Below, one piece after another: positions 1 through 7,305 of a stretch of 17,121 nt of DNA. This stretch comes from Thiotrichaceae bacterium (lineage in GTDB: Bacteria > Pseudomonadota > Gammaproteobacteria > Thiotrichales > Thiotrichaceae). The stretch's first letter is position 1, and the number at the start of each line of letters is the position of its first letter. The translations under genes were made by a program, and so were the position numbers. Where the stretch lies: contig JALWYT010000215.1 of NCBI GenBank assembly GCA_026992705.1, positions 1 to 17,121 on the forward strand. The letters are read 5' to 3'. The notes beneath the pieces were generated by a model, which was given only the letters and a program-made list of their open reading frames with translations, had not been told where the DNA came from and made no database searches.

Positions 1-101
1 GCACTAAGGTTTTCGACAACTTTGGCTTCGCTAGGAGCATCCATCTCCCCTATTTTTTGTTCCCCTGCGGGAGTAATCGCCTTGTAGGAAAACTGCGGCA
101 T
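1..101 (-). CDS. gspF: GspF/PilC-type inner-membrane secretion protein, N-terminal 33 codons only
   Basis: The reverse strand from 101 down encodes MPQFSYKAITPAGEQKIGEM and 13 further residues before the window ends. An aromatic-x-Y-K-A start followed by x-G-E...G repeats is the standard opening of the GspF/PilC family, the polytopic inner-membrane platform of type II secretion and type IV pilus machines, which contacts the secretion ATPase. The ATG at 101-99 shares its A with the TAA stop of the ATPase gene at 103-101 (TAATG), so translation is probably coupled and the start is well fixed. Only the cytoplasmic N-terminal edge is visible, so type II secretion and pilus versions cannot be separated. 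Partial because of the window edge, not visibly broken. Confidence 0.8.
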   Translation of the reverse strand, partial: MPQFSYKAITPAGEQKIGEMDAPSEAKVVENLS

Positions 102-1825
102 TAATGACCCTCCTCAGCAACACGCAGGACTTCTTCAAACGTGGTAATGCCATTTAATGCTTTCATCAAGCCATCTTCATACAGGGTAATCATCCCCGCT
201 GCCCGTGCTTGCTCTTGAATTACCCCACCGTCCGCATGTTTTAGGACTAAGCGACGAATATCATCATCCATGACCAACACTTCATGGATTGCACTACGCC
301 CTTTGTAACCCGTATTACTACACGCCTGACAGCCATTTGCTCGCCAGTGTTTGATTTCGCCTTCAGGCTGAAATTTGCGTAGCTCTAGCTCCTCAATCAC
401 CTCTGGCATTGCCGCTTCATAAGAGCGACATTGCGGGCAAAGCCGACGCACCAAGCGTTGTGCCAAAATACCGTTGACACTGGATGTCAGCAGATAATCT
501 TCTACCCCCATATCCAGTAATCGCGTTACCCCGCTACCTGCATCGTTGGTGTGAATTGTGGATAAGACCAAATGCCCTGTTAAGGCGGATTGAATGGCGA
601 TACGAGCGGTTTCAGCGTCACGCATCTCACCAATCATAATTACATCAGGGTCTTGTCGTACGATAGAGCGAAGGGCATCCGAGAAAGTTAAGCCGATTTT
701 AGGATTGGCTTGAATTTGGTTAATACCTTCTAGCTCGTATTCCACAGGGTCTTCAACAGTGAGGATTTTGGTTTCAGGCGTATTTAATTGGCTAAGGGCA
801 GAATACAGCGTTGTGGTTTTACCTGAACCTGTTGGTCCTGTGACTAATAAAACCCCGTGCGGCTGCTTTAATTGCTGTTGAATTTTTTCAAAATTGTAAT
901 TCGAGAAACCTAGCGTGGCTAAGTCCAGCTTGATGCTTTTTTTATCCAGCAAACGCATGACGATACTTTCACCGTACATCGTTGGCACGGTGGAAACACG
1001 CATGTCGATTTCTTTACCCTGTGCTCGCAGTTGAATACGCCCATCTTGCGGCAAGCGGCGTTCGGCAATATTCAATCGAGCCATTAATTTTATCCGCGAG
1101 ATAATCGCAGCCGTGAGCTGTGGCGGTGGGGATTCCTGCTCCTGCATCACGCCATCAATACGATAACGGACTTTTAGTACCCCCTCAAAAGGCTCGACGT
1201 GAATATCAGAGGCTCGGCTTGACATTGCTCCTGTCATAATCTGATTGACTAGGCGAATAACAGGGGCTTCACTCGCCATATCTTTTAGATGCTCAATATC
1301 ATCTAAGTCATCATTATTACCCGTGATTTCAAAGTCCATATCCTCGCTATTTTCTTTGCCTTCGTTGGCATATAAGCGTTCAATATTGGCTTTGATTTCT
1401 GAAGGCAGTCCTAGCAGTGGGCGAATTTTCTTGCCTGTTGCCATCTCTAAGGCTTTAATTGTAAACGGGTCTTGTGGAGTAACCATCGCAACCGTTAATT
1501 CAACACCATCGTCGCTTTCTGTCTCATATAAAGGCACAAGCTCAACAGCTCGCATATAATTGATGGCAATACCCGTATCTTCAACAGGCATGGAAGGATA
1601 GTCTTGAGTCAGGGCTAATTTAATGTCAAGGTGCCGAGAAAGTACCACAGCAAGCTCTTGCTCAGTAATCATACCGAGATGGACTAATAAACTACCCAAT
1701 GGCTGATCGGTTTCTTTTTGTGCTCGCAAAGCACGCTCTAGTTCAGCTTGGGTGATTTTTCCTTTCTGAACCAGCAATTGCCCTAGCATGATGGTATTTT
1801 GTTGGGTGGCTTTAGCAGCATCCAT
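101..1825 (-). CDS. gspE: Type II secretion/type IV pilus assembly ATPase (GspE/PilB family)
   Basis: A 574-residue cytoplasmic hexameric ATPase that powers pseudopilus or pilus subunit assembly. Residues about 14-80 form an N-terminal MshEN/GspE-N-like domain. The motor domain carries Walker A GPTGSGKT (330-337), an Asp box around TVEDPVEY (356-363), Walker B DPDVIMIGEMRD (392-403) and a His box LTGHLVLSTIHTNDA (415-429). Two Cys pairs, CPQC (463-466) and CQAC (499-502), form the zinc-binding insert of this family. The LPQDGR and SDIHVEP stretches match either subfamily. GspE is my preference over PilB because the next gene is GspF/PilC-like and the length is near that of GspE, but no pilin or other gsp gene is in view. 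The start at 1825 has only a weak AAGAAG leader; Met13 is an alternative. Walker B has GEMRD where GEIRD is usual, a conservative change. Base composition is clearly GC-richer than the genes to its right. Confidence 0.9.
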   Translation of the reverse strand: MDAAKATQQNTIMLGQLLVQKGKITQAELERALRAQKETDQPLGSLLVHLGMITEQELAVVLSRHLDIKLALTQDYPSMPVEDTGIAINYMRAVELVPLYETESDDGVELTVAMVTPQDPFTIKALEMATGKKIRPLLGLPSEIKANIERLYANEGKENSEDMDFEITGNNDDLDDIEHLKDMASEAPVIRLVNQIMTGAMSSRASDIHVEPFEGVLKVRYRIDGVMQEQESPPPQLTAAIISRIKLMARLNIAERRLPQDGRIQLRAQGKEIDMRVSTVPTMYGESIVMRLLDKKSIKLDLATLGFSNYNFEKIQQQLKQPHGVLLVTGPTGSGKTTTLYSALSQLNTPETKILTVEDPVEYELEGINQIQANPKIGLTFSDALRSIVRQDPDVIMIGEMRDAETARIAIQSALTGHLVLSTIHTNDAGSGVTRLLDMGVEDYLLTSSVNGILAQRLVRRLCPQCRSYEAAMPEVIEELELRKFQPEGEIKHWRANGCQACSNTGYKGRSAIHEVLVMDDDIRRLVLKHADGGVIQEQARAAGMITLYEDGLMKALNGITTFEEVLRVAEEGH

Positions 1826-1997
1826 GATGTTCTTCTTATTATTGTTTTAGTCTTAAAAATTGCCCATTTTGTCATGGACTTAGAGAGTTTATCTTTATTT
1901 TATTGTCTCTTGTACTGTTGGAAGCATACACATGCATTCTATCAATGATAAATTTATGGCAGATTAATATTATTTATATGCAACTGGCTAAACGAAT
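1826..1997. other. Divergent intergenic region between the ATPase and VWA genes
   Basis: These 172 AT-rich bases separate the minus-strand secretion ATPase from the plus-strand VWA gene and should hold promoters in both directions. I could not pick out a convincing -35/-10 pair or a strong hairpin. Neither start codon has a good Shine-Dalgarno sequence: AAGAAG lies before the ATPase ATG, and nothing purine-rich stands at the usual distance before the VWA ATG. Confidence 0.4.
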
Positions 1998-3128
1998 ATG
2001 GCAATGACACATTATTTTGTTATCACATTACTATTTTTCTTTGCGATAGTAGCTAATGCGAATGATGAACAACATAGAGATAATGAAAATGTATTGATAC
2101 TGGATACATCAAGCTATATGCAAGAAGAAGTAGCTGGTGAAACAAAGATGGCTTTGTTAAAGCAAGCATTTCCTACTTTTATTGAACAGTGGTCAGATGA
2201 ACAAAGCTTGTCAGTGCTGACTTATGGTCAAGAAGATTCCCAAACTTGTGGGGCTATTCAGCAGCTAAATACAGGAAAAACTTTAGATAAAGCGACTTTA
2301 AATGACCAAGTTTCACAATTAACTGCAAGCGGGGAAGCTCCTCTACTATCAGCAATTTTTAGAGCAAAGCGTTTATTAACACATCGTAAAGGGAATATTA
2401 TTCTAGTATCTAATGGTGTAGAAACTTGTCAAAAGAGTGTATCCATTTGTAAGGCTATACAGCGTATGAAGCATAACCATCCTAATATTGTGATCCATAC
2501 GATTGATATGCAAGGTAATAATAAACTACTACGGTGTATTACAGAATCAACAGGCGGAGTATATGGTAAGATTGAGGAGTTAAAAAATTTACCTAGTTTT
2601 TTATTTAATGAGATTGACCAAGAGCATTTTGATGAAGATGGAAACTACATCGAACGAAAAGGTCGTTTGGTACTACAAAGTGTTGAGAAAATAGGTGGTA
2701 ATATTGTACCTGCATCCTACATTATCTATTCAGATAGTGGGGAATATATTGGTAGCTATACTTCGCAGGAGCGTGTCGAAAAAAACTTACCCGTTGGTGT
2801 ATATAATATTACCTCGATCTACAAGCTCTTTACGCAAGAAGTCAAACTAATGGTCAACCAAGATAAAATTGTCGATTATACCTTTATCTTAGGCGACTCA
2901 GGAAAAGTTAATCTTACTGCAAAATATCGAGGGAAACCCGCTAGAACGCTTTATACCATTTATAACGACAAAGGTATTGAATTGATTTCAGATATGACGA
3001 ATAGAACTTTCGCACAAATCCTACCTGTTGGACAATATCGTATTGAAGCCCAATATGATGGCGATACTAAGGAGATAGAACTTAATGTAAAAAATGGTAG
3101 TCAGCGGGATATTATTATTCGATTTTAG
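1998..3128 (+). CDS. Exported VWA-domain protein with eroded metal site and two C-terminal beta repeats
   Basis: A 376-residue protein. Residues 1-22 are a Sec signal peptide ending near VANA. Residues about 31-205 form a VWA domain of the type whose usual motifs are LILDASGSM, TPL and LVSDGxETC. Here these read LILDTSSYM (33-41), GEAPL (112-116) and LVSNGVETC (136-144). The third DxSxS residue is Tyr40, the MIDAS Thr is Ala114 and the MIDAS Asp is Asn139, so metal-dependent ligand binding is probably weakened or lost. Four Cys (84, 144, 151, 180) sit where this subfamily has disulfides, supporting a periplasmic or outer-surface location. Residues about 222-300 and 302-376 are two related beta-rich units, each with an LPVGxY turn, resembling carboxypeptidase-regulatory/transthyretin-like modules. 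A second in-frame ATG lies two codons downstream. It is followed after 75 bases by the kinase-like gene. Function unknown; a binding or scaffold role is inferred. Confidence 0.8.
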   Translation: MAMTHYFVITLLFFFAIVANANDEQHRDNENVLILDTSSYMQEEVAGETKMALLKQAFPTFIEQWSDEQSLSVLTYGQEDSQTCGAIQQLNTGKTLDKATLNDQVSQLTASGEAPLLSAIFRAKRLLTHRKGNIILVSNGVETCQKSVSICKAIQRMKHNHPNIVIHTIDMQGNNKLLRCITESTGGVYGKIEELKNLPSFLFNEIDQEHFDEDGNYIERKGRLVLQSVEKIGGNIVPASYIIYSDSGEYIGSYTSQERVEKNLPVGVYNITSIYKLFTQEVKLMVNQDKIVDYTFILGDSGKVNLTAKYRGKPARTLYTIYNDKGIELISDMTNRTFAQILPVGQYRIEAQYDGDTKEIELNVKNGSQRDIIIRF

Positions 3129-3203
3129 TGATAGCTATTTATAAAAACTCTTCTGACTATTATTTGAATCCATTTATTTTAAAAAATTATTTGAGCTACC
3201 AAT

Positions 3204-4649
3204 ATGTCTAAAAAGCAACATATATTACTAATAATAAAATATCTGGTAGTTACCGTATCATTTATTTCAGAGTTAGCAATTGCAAAGTACAACCTTAATG
3301 AAAATAGAGGAATATATACACAAGCATTTATTACACCTTATGCAGGAGTAACAGAGGTTTGTGTTATACCAAAGCACTTTTTAGGAGTGAAGTACCGTAA
3401 AAAAGATAGAAAAGATGAAGCAATGCTTTGTAGTTTAGACTTTTATGGTAAAACCATACTAAATGGTATACCACTTGAGTATGTAGCTATTTGTCCTAAA
3501 AGTCATTCTACTAACCCTGCTGTTGAGGTATATAAAATACGTCAAAAGGGTTTAACAGTAGAAGAGTATGAACAACAAGAATGTAAACGCACTAGTAAAC
3601 GGCGTAATAAAAGTAAAGCAAAGCGCATGGCAAAATTTAAACAATCTATATCTTGTAGCTATACCCCTTCAATATTAGCTTATTATCATTTATCACGTAT
3701 ATTAGGAGATATTGCTAATGTTGCTCCTGCAGTAATTCGTACAATGGCATTAGAAGAACATCGAAGTATTGCAAAATTAGGTTATCGTGTTGCAACACAA
3801 TCAAGACAACGTGTTCAAGCTTTAACATGGAAAATGTTTATTGAAACAGAAAACCATATTGATAGCCATAGTAATCGCTATGGACGTAAATATTCACCGT
3901 TAGTTTTTACTGAGGATAACCAACAAATTTTTGGTGCCATGCAAAAAGATGTAAAAAAAGAAGGTCATTATCGAGCTTTTTATATTAAAAATTATAAAAA
4001 TAGTTATCGATTGATTACTTCGCAACCTTTTGTACAAAAATTAATGAGTCGTCAATCTTATGCCGATGCCGATATCACACTTTTGTTTCAGTTAAAAGAT
4101 TATGCAGATATGCTGGTATTAGATTATTTGTTAAGCCAAGAGGACCGCTATGGTAATGTAGCGTATAAAGATTACTATTATTCTGTATCAAATGATGGGA
4201 AAATCACTCGTAAACAAGTTCCAGAGGATAAAAAAGAGCATATCTCAAAAGAAATGCAGAAAAACTTAAATATTCATGTTGTTAGGCGTTTAGTGCTAAA
4301 AGATAATGATTGTGGTGTTAAACGATATAATCGAACAGAAAAATCAAAAATTATGACAAAAATTCGTCATATGAACTTAGATACCTATCAACGTCTGTTA
4401 TGGCTAAATTCAAAAATTGAAGATACATACACAGAAACATTTTTTAAAAAAGAATTATTATTCAGTTCACGTGATTGGGAGATATTTGAAAGATTAGTCA
4501 AAAAATTAACAAAGATATTGCAAGGTAATTGCCGTAAAGGGCGTTTAAAATTAGACTTAAATCCAGAGAAAAAATTGCTTGACAAACCTTATCAAGCATC
4601 ACTTAAACAATGTGAGTTCCCAACATTGGAAGATTTAATGTTGCAATAA
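3204..4649 (+). CDS. Exported Fam20C/HipA-like kinase-fold protein (putative)
   Basis: A 481-residue protein I cannot assign to a named family by eye. Residues 1-27 are a signal peptide (KK n-region, hydrophobic core, cleavage near AIA). The rest carries the landmarks of the atypical kinase fold shared by Fam20C, HipA and PI3/4-kinases: AYYHLSRILG (159-168) then VAPAVIR (173-179), matching the AYxLDRLLG...VPPxVxR helix pattern; LDYLLSQEDRYGNV (306-319), matching DYLxxNxDRHxxN with catalytic Asp314 and metal-binding Asn318; and LKDNDCGV (365-372), a DNG/DFG-like second metal motif with Asp367. VEVYKIR (107-113) may supply the ATP lysine. The Glu that usually precedes AYxL is not obvious. Eight Cys (53, 76, 97, 127, 151, 370, 443, 470) fit a disulfide-bonded exported protein. 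A very basic segment lies at 128-147. The stop overlaps the start of the DNA glycosylase gene (TAATG). Activity and substrate are unknown, and a pseudokinase or ligand-binding role is possible. Confidence 0.6.
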   Translation: MSKKQHILLIIKYLVVTVSFISELAIAKYNLNENRGIYTQAFITPYAGVTEVCVIPKHFLGVKYRKKDRKDEAMLCSLDFYGKTILNGIPLEYVAICPKSHSTNPAVEVYKIRQKGLTVEEYEQQECKRTSKRRNKSKAKRMAKFKQSISCSYTPSILAYYHLSRILGDIANVAPAVIRTMALEEHRSIAKLGYRVATQSRQRVQALTWKMFIETENHIDSHSNRYGRKYSPLVFTEDNQQIFGAMQKDVKKEGHYRAFYIKNYKNSYRLITSQPFVQKLMSRQSYADADITLLFQLKDYADMLVLDYLLSQEDRYGNVAYKDYYYSVSNDGKITRKQVPEDKKEHISKEMQKNLNIHVVRRLVLKDNDCGVKRYNRTEKSKIMTKIRHMNLDTYQRLLWLNSKIEDTYTETFFKKELLFSSRDWEIFERLVKKLTKILQGNCRKGRLKLDLNPEKKLLDKPYQASLKQCEFPTLEDLMLQ

Positions 4650-5308
4650 TGTTAGACTTTTCATTTTTTAATCAACCAGCAACTGAACTTGCATCTACTC
4701 TATTAGGCAAAGTTATTCGACATAAGGTAGATGGATATTGGCTGGCTTGTAAAATTATTGAAACGGAAGCCTATTTATTAGAAGAAAAGGCTAGTCATTC
4801 TTCTTTAGGCTATACTGACAAGCGTAAAGCTATGTTTATGTCAGCAGGGACAATTTATATGTATTATTGTCGTGGGGCAGATTCATTAAATATCAGTGCG
4901 AGAGGAGAGGGTAATGCAGTCTTAATTAAATCAGCAGTTGTTTGGATAGATAAAAAATCACCAGAAAGTACATTAGCTATTATGCAAAAGTTAAATCCAT
5001 TACCAAATGGAACACAACGAACAAAGGAAAAGCTTTGTTCAGGACAAACACTTTTATGTAAGTCACTTAAGCTGAAAGTTAAAGACTGGGATCAACAGCA
5101 ATTTGATCCACAGAAATTCTATATCGAAGATGTTGGAGAGAAAATTAGTAAAATTATACAAGCACGTCGATTAGGTATTCCAGAACACCGAGATGCACAC
5201 TTGTTATATCGCTACATTGATTATGACAATGCAAAACACTGTACACAAAATCCATTGACAAAAGCTAATTTTAAAGAAGGTGTGGATTATATAGTAAGGA
5301 ATATCTGA
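4649..5308 (+). CDS. mpg: 3-methyladenine DNA glycosylase, MPG/AAG family
   Basis: A 219-residue base-excision repair enzyme that removes alkylated and deaminated purines (3-methyladenine, hypoxanthine) from DNA in the cytoplasm. The family signature is clear: LGKVIRHKVDG (19-29), IETEAY (37-42) with the catalytic Glu at 40, ASHSSLGYTDKRKAMF (48-63) with the conserved His50, a beta-strand GTIYMYYCRG (67-76), LNIS (80-83) with the active-site Asn81, and VLIKSA (91-96). Length is normal for bacterial members. Lys94 stands where VLIRA (Arg) is usual in the family. The ATG at 4649-4651 shares one base with the stop of the upstream kinase-like gene, so the enzyme is probably translated by reinitiation after an exported protein, an odd pairing. 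It is as AT-rich as its upstream neighbours. No export signal. Confidence 0.92.
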   Translation: MLDFSFFNQPATELASTLLGKVIRHKVDGYWLACKIIETEAYLLEEKASHSSLGYTDKRKAMFMSAGTIYMYYCRGADSLNISARGEGNAVLIKSAVVWIDKKSPESTLAIMQKLNPLPNGTQRTKEKLCSGQTLLCKSLKLKVKDWDQQQFDPQKFYIEDVGEKISKIIQARRLGIPEHRDAHLLYRYIDYDNAKHCTQNPLTKANFKEGVDYIVRNI

Positions 5309-5342
5309 TTAAGTTATGAGGTAGTTCTGCCTAAAGCACTTT

Positions 5343-5383
5343 GCTTAAATTAAGCACCTAATCAGATATTATATTTTGATTAG
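5343..5383. terminator. Possible bidirectional termination region between convergent genes
   Basis: The gap between the glycosylase stop (5308) and the DUF302 stop (5380) holds a small palindrome, GCTTAA-A-TTAAGC (5343-5355), and a 7-bp inverted repeat, CTAATCA (5358-5364) with TGATTAG (5377-5383), around a 12-base AT-rich loop. Position between converging genes suggests termination, but the stems are short and GC-poor, so this is weak. Confidence 0.3.
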
Positions 5384-5775
5384 TGATTGATAATTACTGA
5401 TTGAACACGCAAAAGCTTTTCTTTCACTTGGTTTGCCAAGATAGCAATATCTTCTTTATCAACTAAAGTTAATACAGCAGATGGATCCATAAATGCAATA
5501 GTGATGATTCCACTTTGTTCTTCCCTTATGACGACATTGCATGGTAGTAGCAGACCAATATCAGATTCAATATTTAAAGCTTGATTAGCTAATCCTGGAT
5601 TACAAGCACCTAATATTTTATAAGGACGCTGATTGATATCCAACTTCTTTTTAAATGTAGCCTGTATATCAATTTCAGTAATTATTCCAAAGTTTTCTTT
5701 TTTTAATGCAGCAATGACACGTTGCTCTGCATCGTTAAAAGTTATATCAGTCAATTGAGTAGAAAAACTATACAT
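5380..5775 (-). CDS. DUF302 family protein
   Basis: A 131-residue soluble protein covering one complete DUF302 (TT1751-like) domain. Diagnostic segments are GIITEIDIQATFKKKL (30-45), YKILGACNPGLANQAL (52-67) and GLLLPCNVVI (74-83). Cys58 in GACNP and Cys79 in LPCNV are the two cysteines characteristic of this domain. The biochemical role of DUF302 is not established; members are often found near redox, sulfur or metal genes, and here the nearest upstream genes on the same strand are a CDF metal pump and TusA. No signal peptide. The start at 5775 is supported by AGAGG at 5785-5789 (reverse strand), nine bases ahead of the ATG. It is separated from the CDF gene by 139 bases containing a hairpin, so it is probably its own unit. 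Confidence 0.88.
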   Translation of the reverse strand: MYSFSTQLTDITFNDAEQRVIAALKKENFGIITEIDIQATFKKKLDINQRPYKILGACNPGLANQALNIESDIGLLLPCNVVIREEQSGIITIAFMDPSAVLTLVDKEDIAILANQVKEKLLRVQSVIINH

Positions 5776-5831
5776 AAGAAGTAACCTCTTTTAATTTATC
5801 TTTGTAGCTTTATAAACCTGGAAAAACTAAC

Positions 5832-5867
5832 AAATTCTATTATTTTGCATTTAATAATATAGAATTT
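5832..5867 (-). terminator. AT-rich hairpin: likely terminator of the ThrB-TusA-CDF operon, or an operator for DUF302
   Basis: On the plus strand, AAATTCTATTATT (5832-5844) pairs with AATAATATAGAATTT (5853-5867), giving a 13-bp stem with a two-base bulge and an 8-base loop. Read in the minus direction, 48 bases past the CDF stop, the stem is followed by GTTAGTTTTT, a T-rich run. This suits a weak intrinsic terminator for the upstream operon. The perfect 9-bp outer arms, 57-92 bases before the DUF302 start, could equally be a protein-binding site. Confidence 0.45.
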
Positions 5868-5914
5868 ATTTGTGCATAGTATTTGTGGCACTTAAATACT
5901 AACTACCATCCAAT

Positions 5915-7060
5915 TTAAAGTATCCTCTGATATACTTCCACCCGATTCACATCTTTAATTTGTTTGCAAGCATCAACGAAATGATTGAATGCCTCTATAT
6001 CATAATCATTTGCTTGGAAGAAAAATTCAATTTCAATGCGACCGTCTAGGTAGTGCAGTAGCATTTTTATAAATTTATCGTTTAGTTGATATTGCTCTAA
6101 CAGTGGTTCGATGTGTTTTTCTAGTTCGTGGCGTGGGCTTAGATTTGCACTGGGATTGCAGGTTTCATCATCTTCGGGGTCGATATGAATGATTATGTCT
6201 TCTATTTCTGGGAATTTTTTGTGTAGTTGTGAGAGTACGCATTCTGTAATTAAATGCCCTTCAGATACGCTAATATGTGAGGCGACTTGAATATGCACAT
6301 CGGCAAAGATTTGTCCGCCTAGCATTCGGGTGCGTAGCATGTGTAGGTTTTCTACGCAGTCAAGATTTTCAATAACTTCACGGATTTCTTTCACTTTTTC
6401 TGGTTCAACGGCAGATTCTAGTAGTTCGTTTACACTATTAATAACCAGTTTAATTCCCATAATAAAAATCATCATGGCGACGAATATGGCGGCTAAGGAG
6501 TCTAACCACTTGATTTCAAATAATATGGCTCCAGAAATTCCGACAAAGACTACGATGGATGATAAAGCATCAGAGCGGTGATGCCATGCGTTGGCTTTTA
6601 ATAAATCGGAATGGATTTGTTTGGCTTTGATAACGGTGTATTGGTATAAGCCTTCTTTGCTAAGAATAGCAAGTGCGGCAAATACCAGTGCGATATTTTC
6701 AGGTAACTTATAGACGCTTGAAAAAAATAAACGGTCAATTGCCCCAATAACAATACCAATTGCAACAACGGAAAGAATCAAACCTAAAATGACTGTTCCC
6801 AATGTTTCAAAACGACCATGCCCATAATGATGATCTTCATCGGCTTCTTTACTGGCAATTTTAGCGGCAACTAATACAATAAAATCACTGGCTAGATCAG
6901 ATAAGGTATGAATACCGTCTGCAATTAAAGCTTGTGAGTGTGCAAATATGCCCCCTAATAATTGGGCAATCGCTAACACAATATTGGTTAACACACCAAT
7001 TAAAGTGACCTTACGAATAACGTTATACCGTTTCTGTTTAACAGTTTTAAGGTCTTTCAT
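5915..7060 (-). CDS. Cation diffusion facilitator (CDF) metal efflux protein with C-terminal extension
   Basis: An inner-membrane proton-coupled exporter of divalent metals (Zn, Fe, Cd or Co). Numbering from ATG 7060, 381 residues: six hydrophobic segments between about 17 and 210, with the transport-site motif DGIHTLSD (48-55; His51, Asp55) in helix 2 and HHRSD (160-164; His160, Asp164) in helix 5. This HxxxD/HxxxD pair is typical of zinc-type members. DEDHHYGHGR (74-83) is the conserved loop. The usual cytoplasmic ferredoxin-like domain (about 215-295) ends at IIIHIDPED. Some 80 more residues follow (about 305-381), with a strand pattern hinting at a second small alpha-beta domain, which ordinary FieF lacks. 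Start choice: a TTG at 7075 would overlap the tusA stop, but the ATG at 7060 has GAAGGA at 7073-7068 with 7-base spacing and is preferred. Last gene of the LOG-to-CDF operon. Confidence 0.9.
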   Translation of the reverse strand: MKDLKTVKQKRYNVIRKVTLIGVLTNIVLAIAQLLGGIFAHSQALIADGIHTLSDLASDFIVLVAAKIASKEADEDHHYGHGRFETLGTVILGLILSVVAIGIVIGAIDRLFFSSVYKLPENIALVFAALAILSKEGLYQYTVIKAKQIHSDLLKANAWHHRSDALSSIVVFVGISGAILFEIKWLDSLAAIFVAMMIFIMGIKLVINSVNELLESAVEPEKVKEIREVIENLDCVENLHMLRTRMLGGQIFADVHIQVASHISVSEGHLITECVLSQLHKKFPEIEDIIIHIDPEDDETCNPSANLSPRHELEKHIEPLLEQYQLNDKFIKMLLHYLDGRIEIEFFFQANDYDIEAFNHFVDACKQIKDVNRVEVYQRIL

Positions 7061-7071
7061 CTGCAAATCCT

Positions 7072-7305
7072 TCAATCATTATTTGCAACCTCAATATAGA
7101 TAATATATTCATTGCCTTTTTCTTCAGCAGAAAGCACTTTATGCCCATGAACTCGTACCCATGCGGGGATGTCGTTCATCACTCCTGGGTCGGTGCAGAT
7201 GGCGGTAATGCGGTCTCCTGCTTGTAGTTCTTCGACTTTTTCTTGTACGCGAATAACTGGCATCGGGCACAGTAAGCGACGTGCATCTAGGGTAATTTCA
7301 GTCAT
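7072..7305 (-). CDS. tusA: TusA-family sulfurtransferase
   Basis: A 77-residue cytoplasmic sulfur carrier. The family's N-terminal signature LDARRLLCPMPVIR is present (6-19), with the CPxP persulfide cysteine at Cys13, then a typical ICTDPGV segment (36-42) and an IPAWVRVHGH helix (46-55). TusA proteins pass sulfane sulfur to partners in tRNA 2-thiouridine synthesis, molybdenum cofactor maturation or dissimilatory sulfur oxidation. No tusBCDE or hdr genes are in view, so the pathway is open. The ATG at 7305-7303 shares a base with the thrB stop (TAATG). Its own stop lies in the Shine-Dalgarno region of the CDF gene, so it is embedded in the operon. Confidence 0.93.
   Translation of the reverse strand: MTEITLDARRLLCPMPVIRVQEKVEELQAGDRITAICTDPGVMNDIPAWVRVHGHKVLSAEEKGNEYIIYIEVANND

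Noticed and set aside
1245..1559. Plus-strand open frame opposite the secretion ATPase
   Set aside because: Lies wholly inside a confidently identified gene on the other strand, is Ser/Ile-rich and has no family features.
1998..5308. A mobile element carrying the VWA-kinase-glycosylase block
   Set aside because: No transposase, integrase, terminal inverted repeats, target duplications or tRNA attachment site could be found at either side.
7061..7075. TTG start for the CDF gene at 7075
   Set aside because: GAAGGA with 7-base spacing points to the ATG at 7060; the TTG would lie inside that ribosome-binding site.
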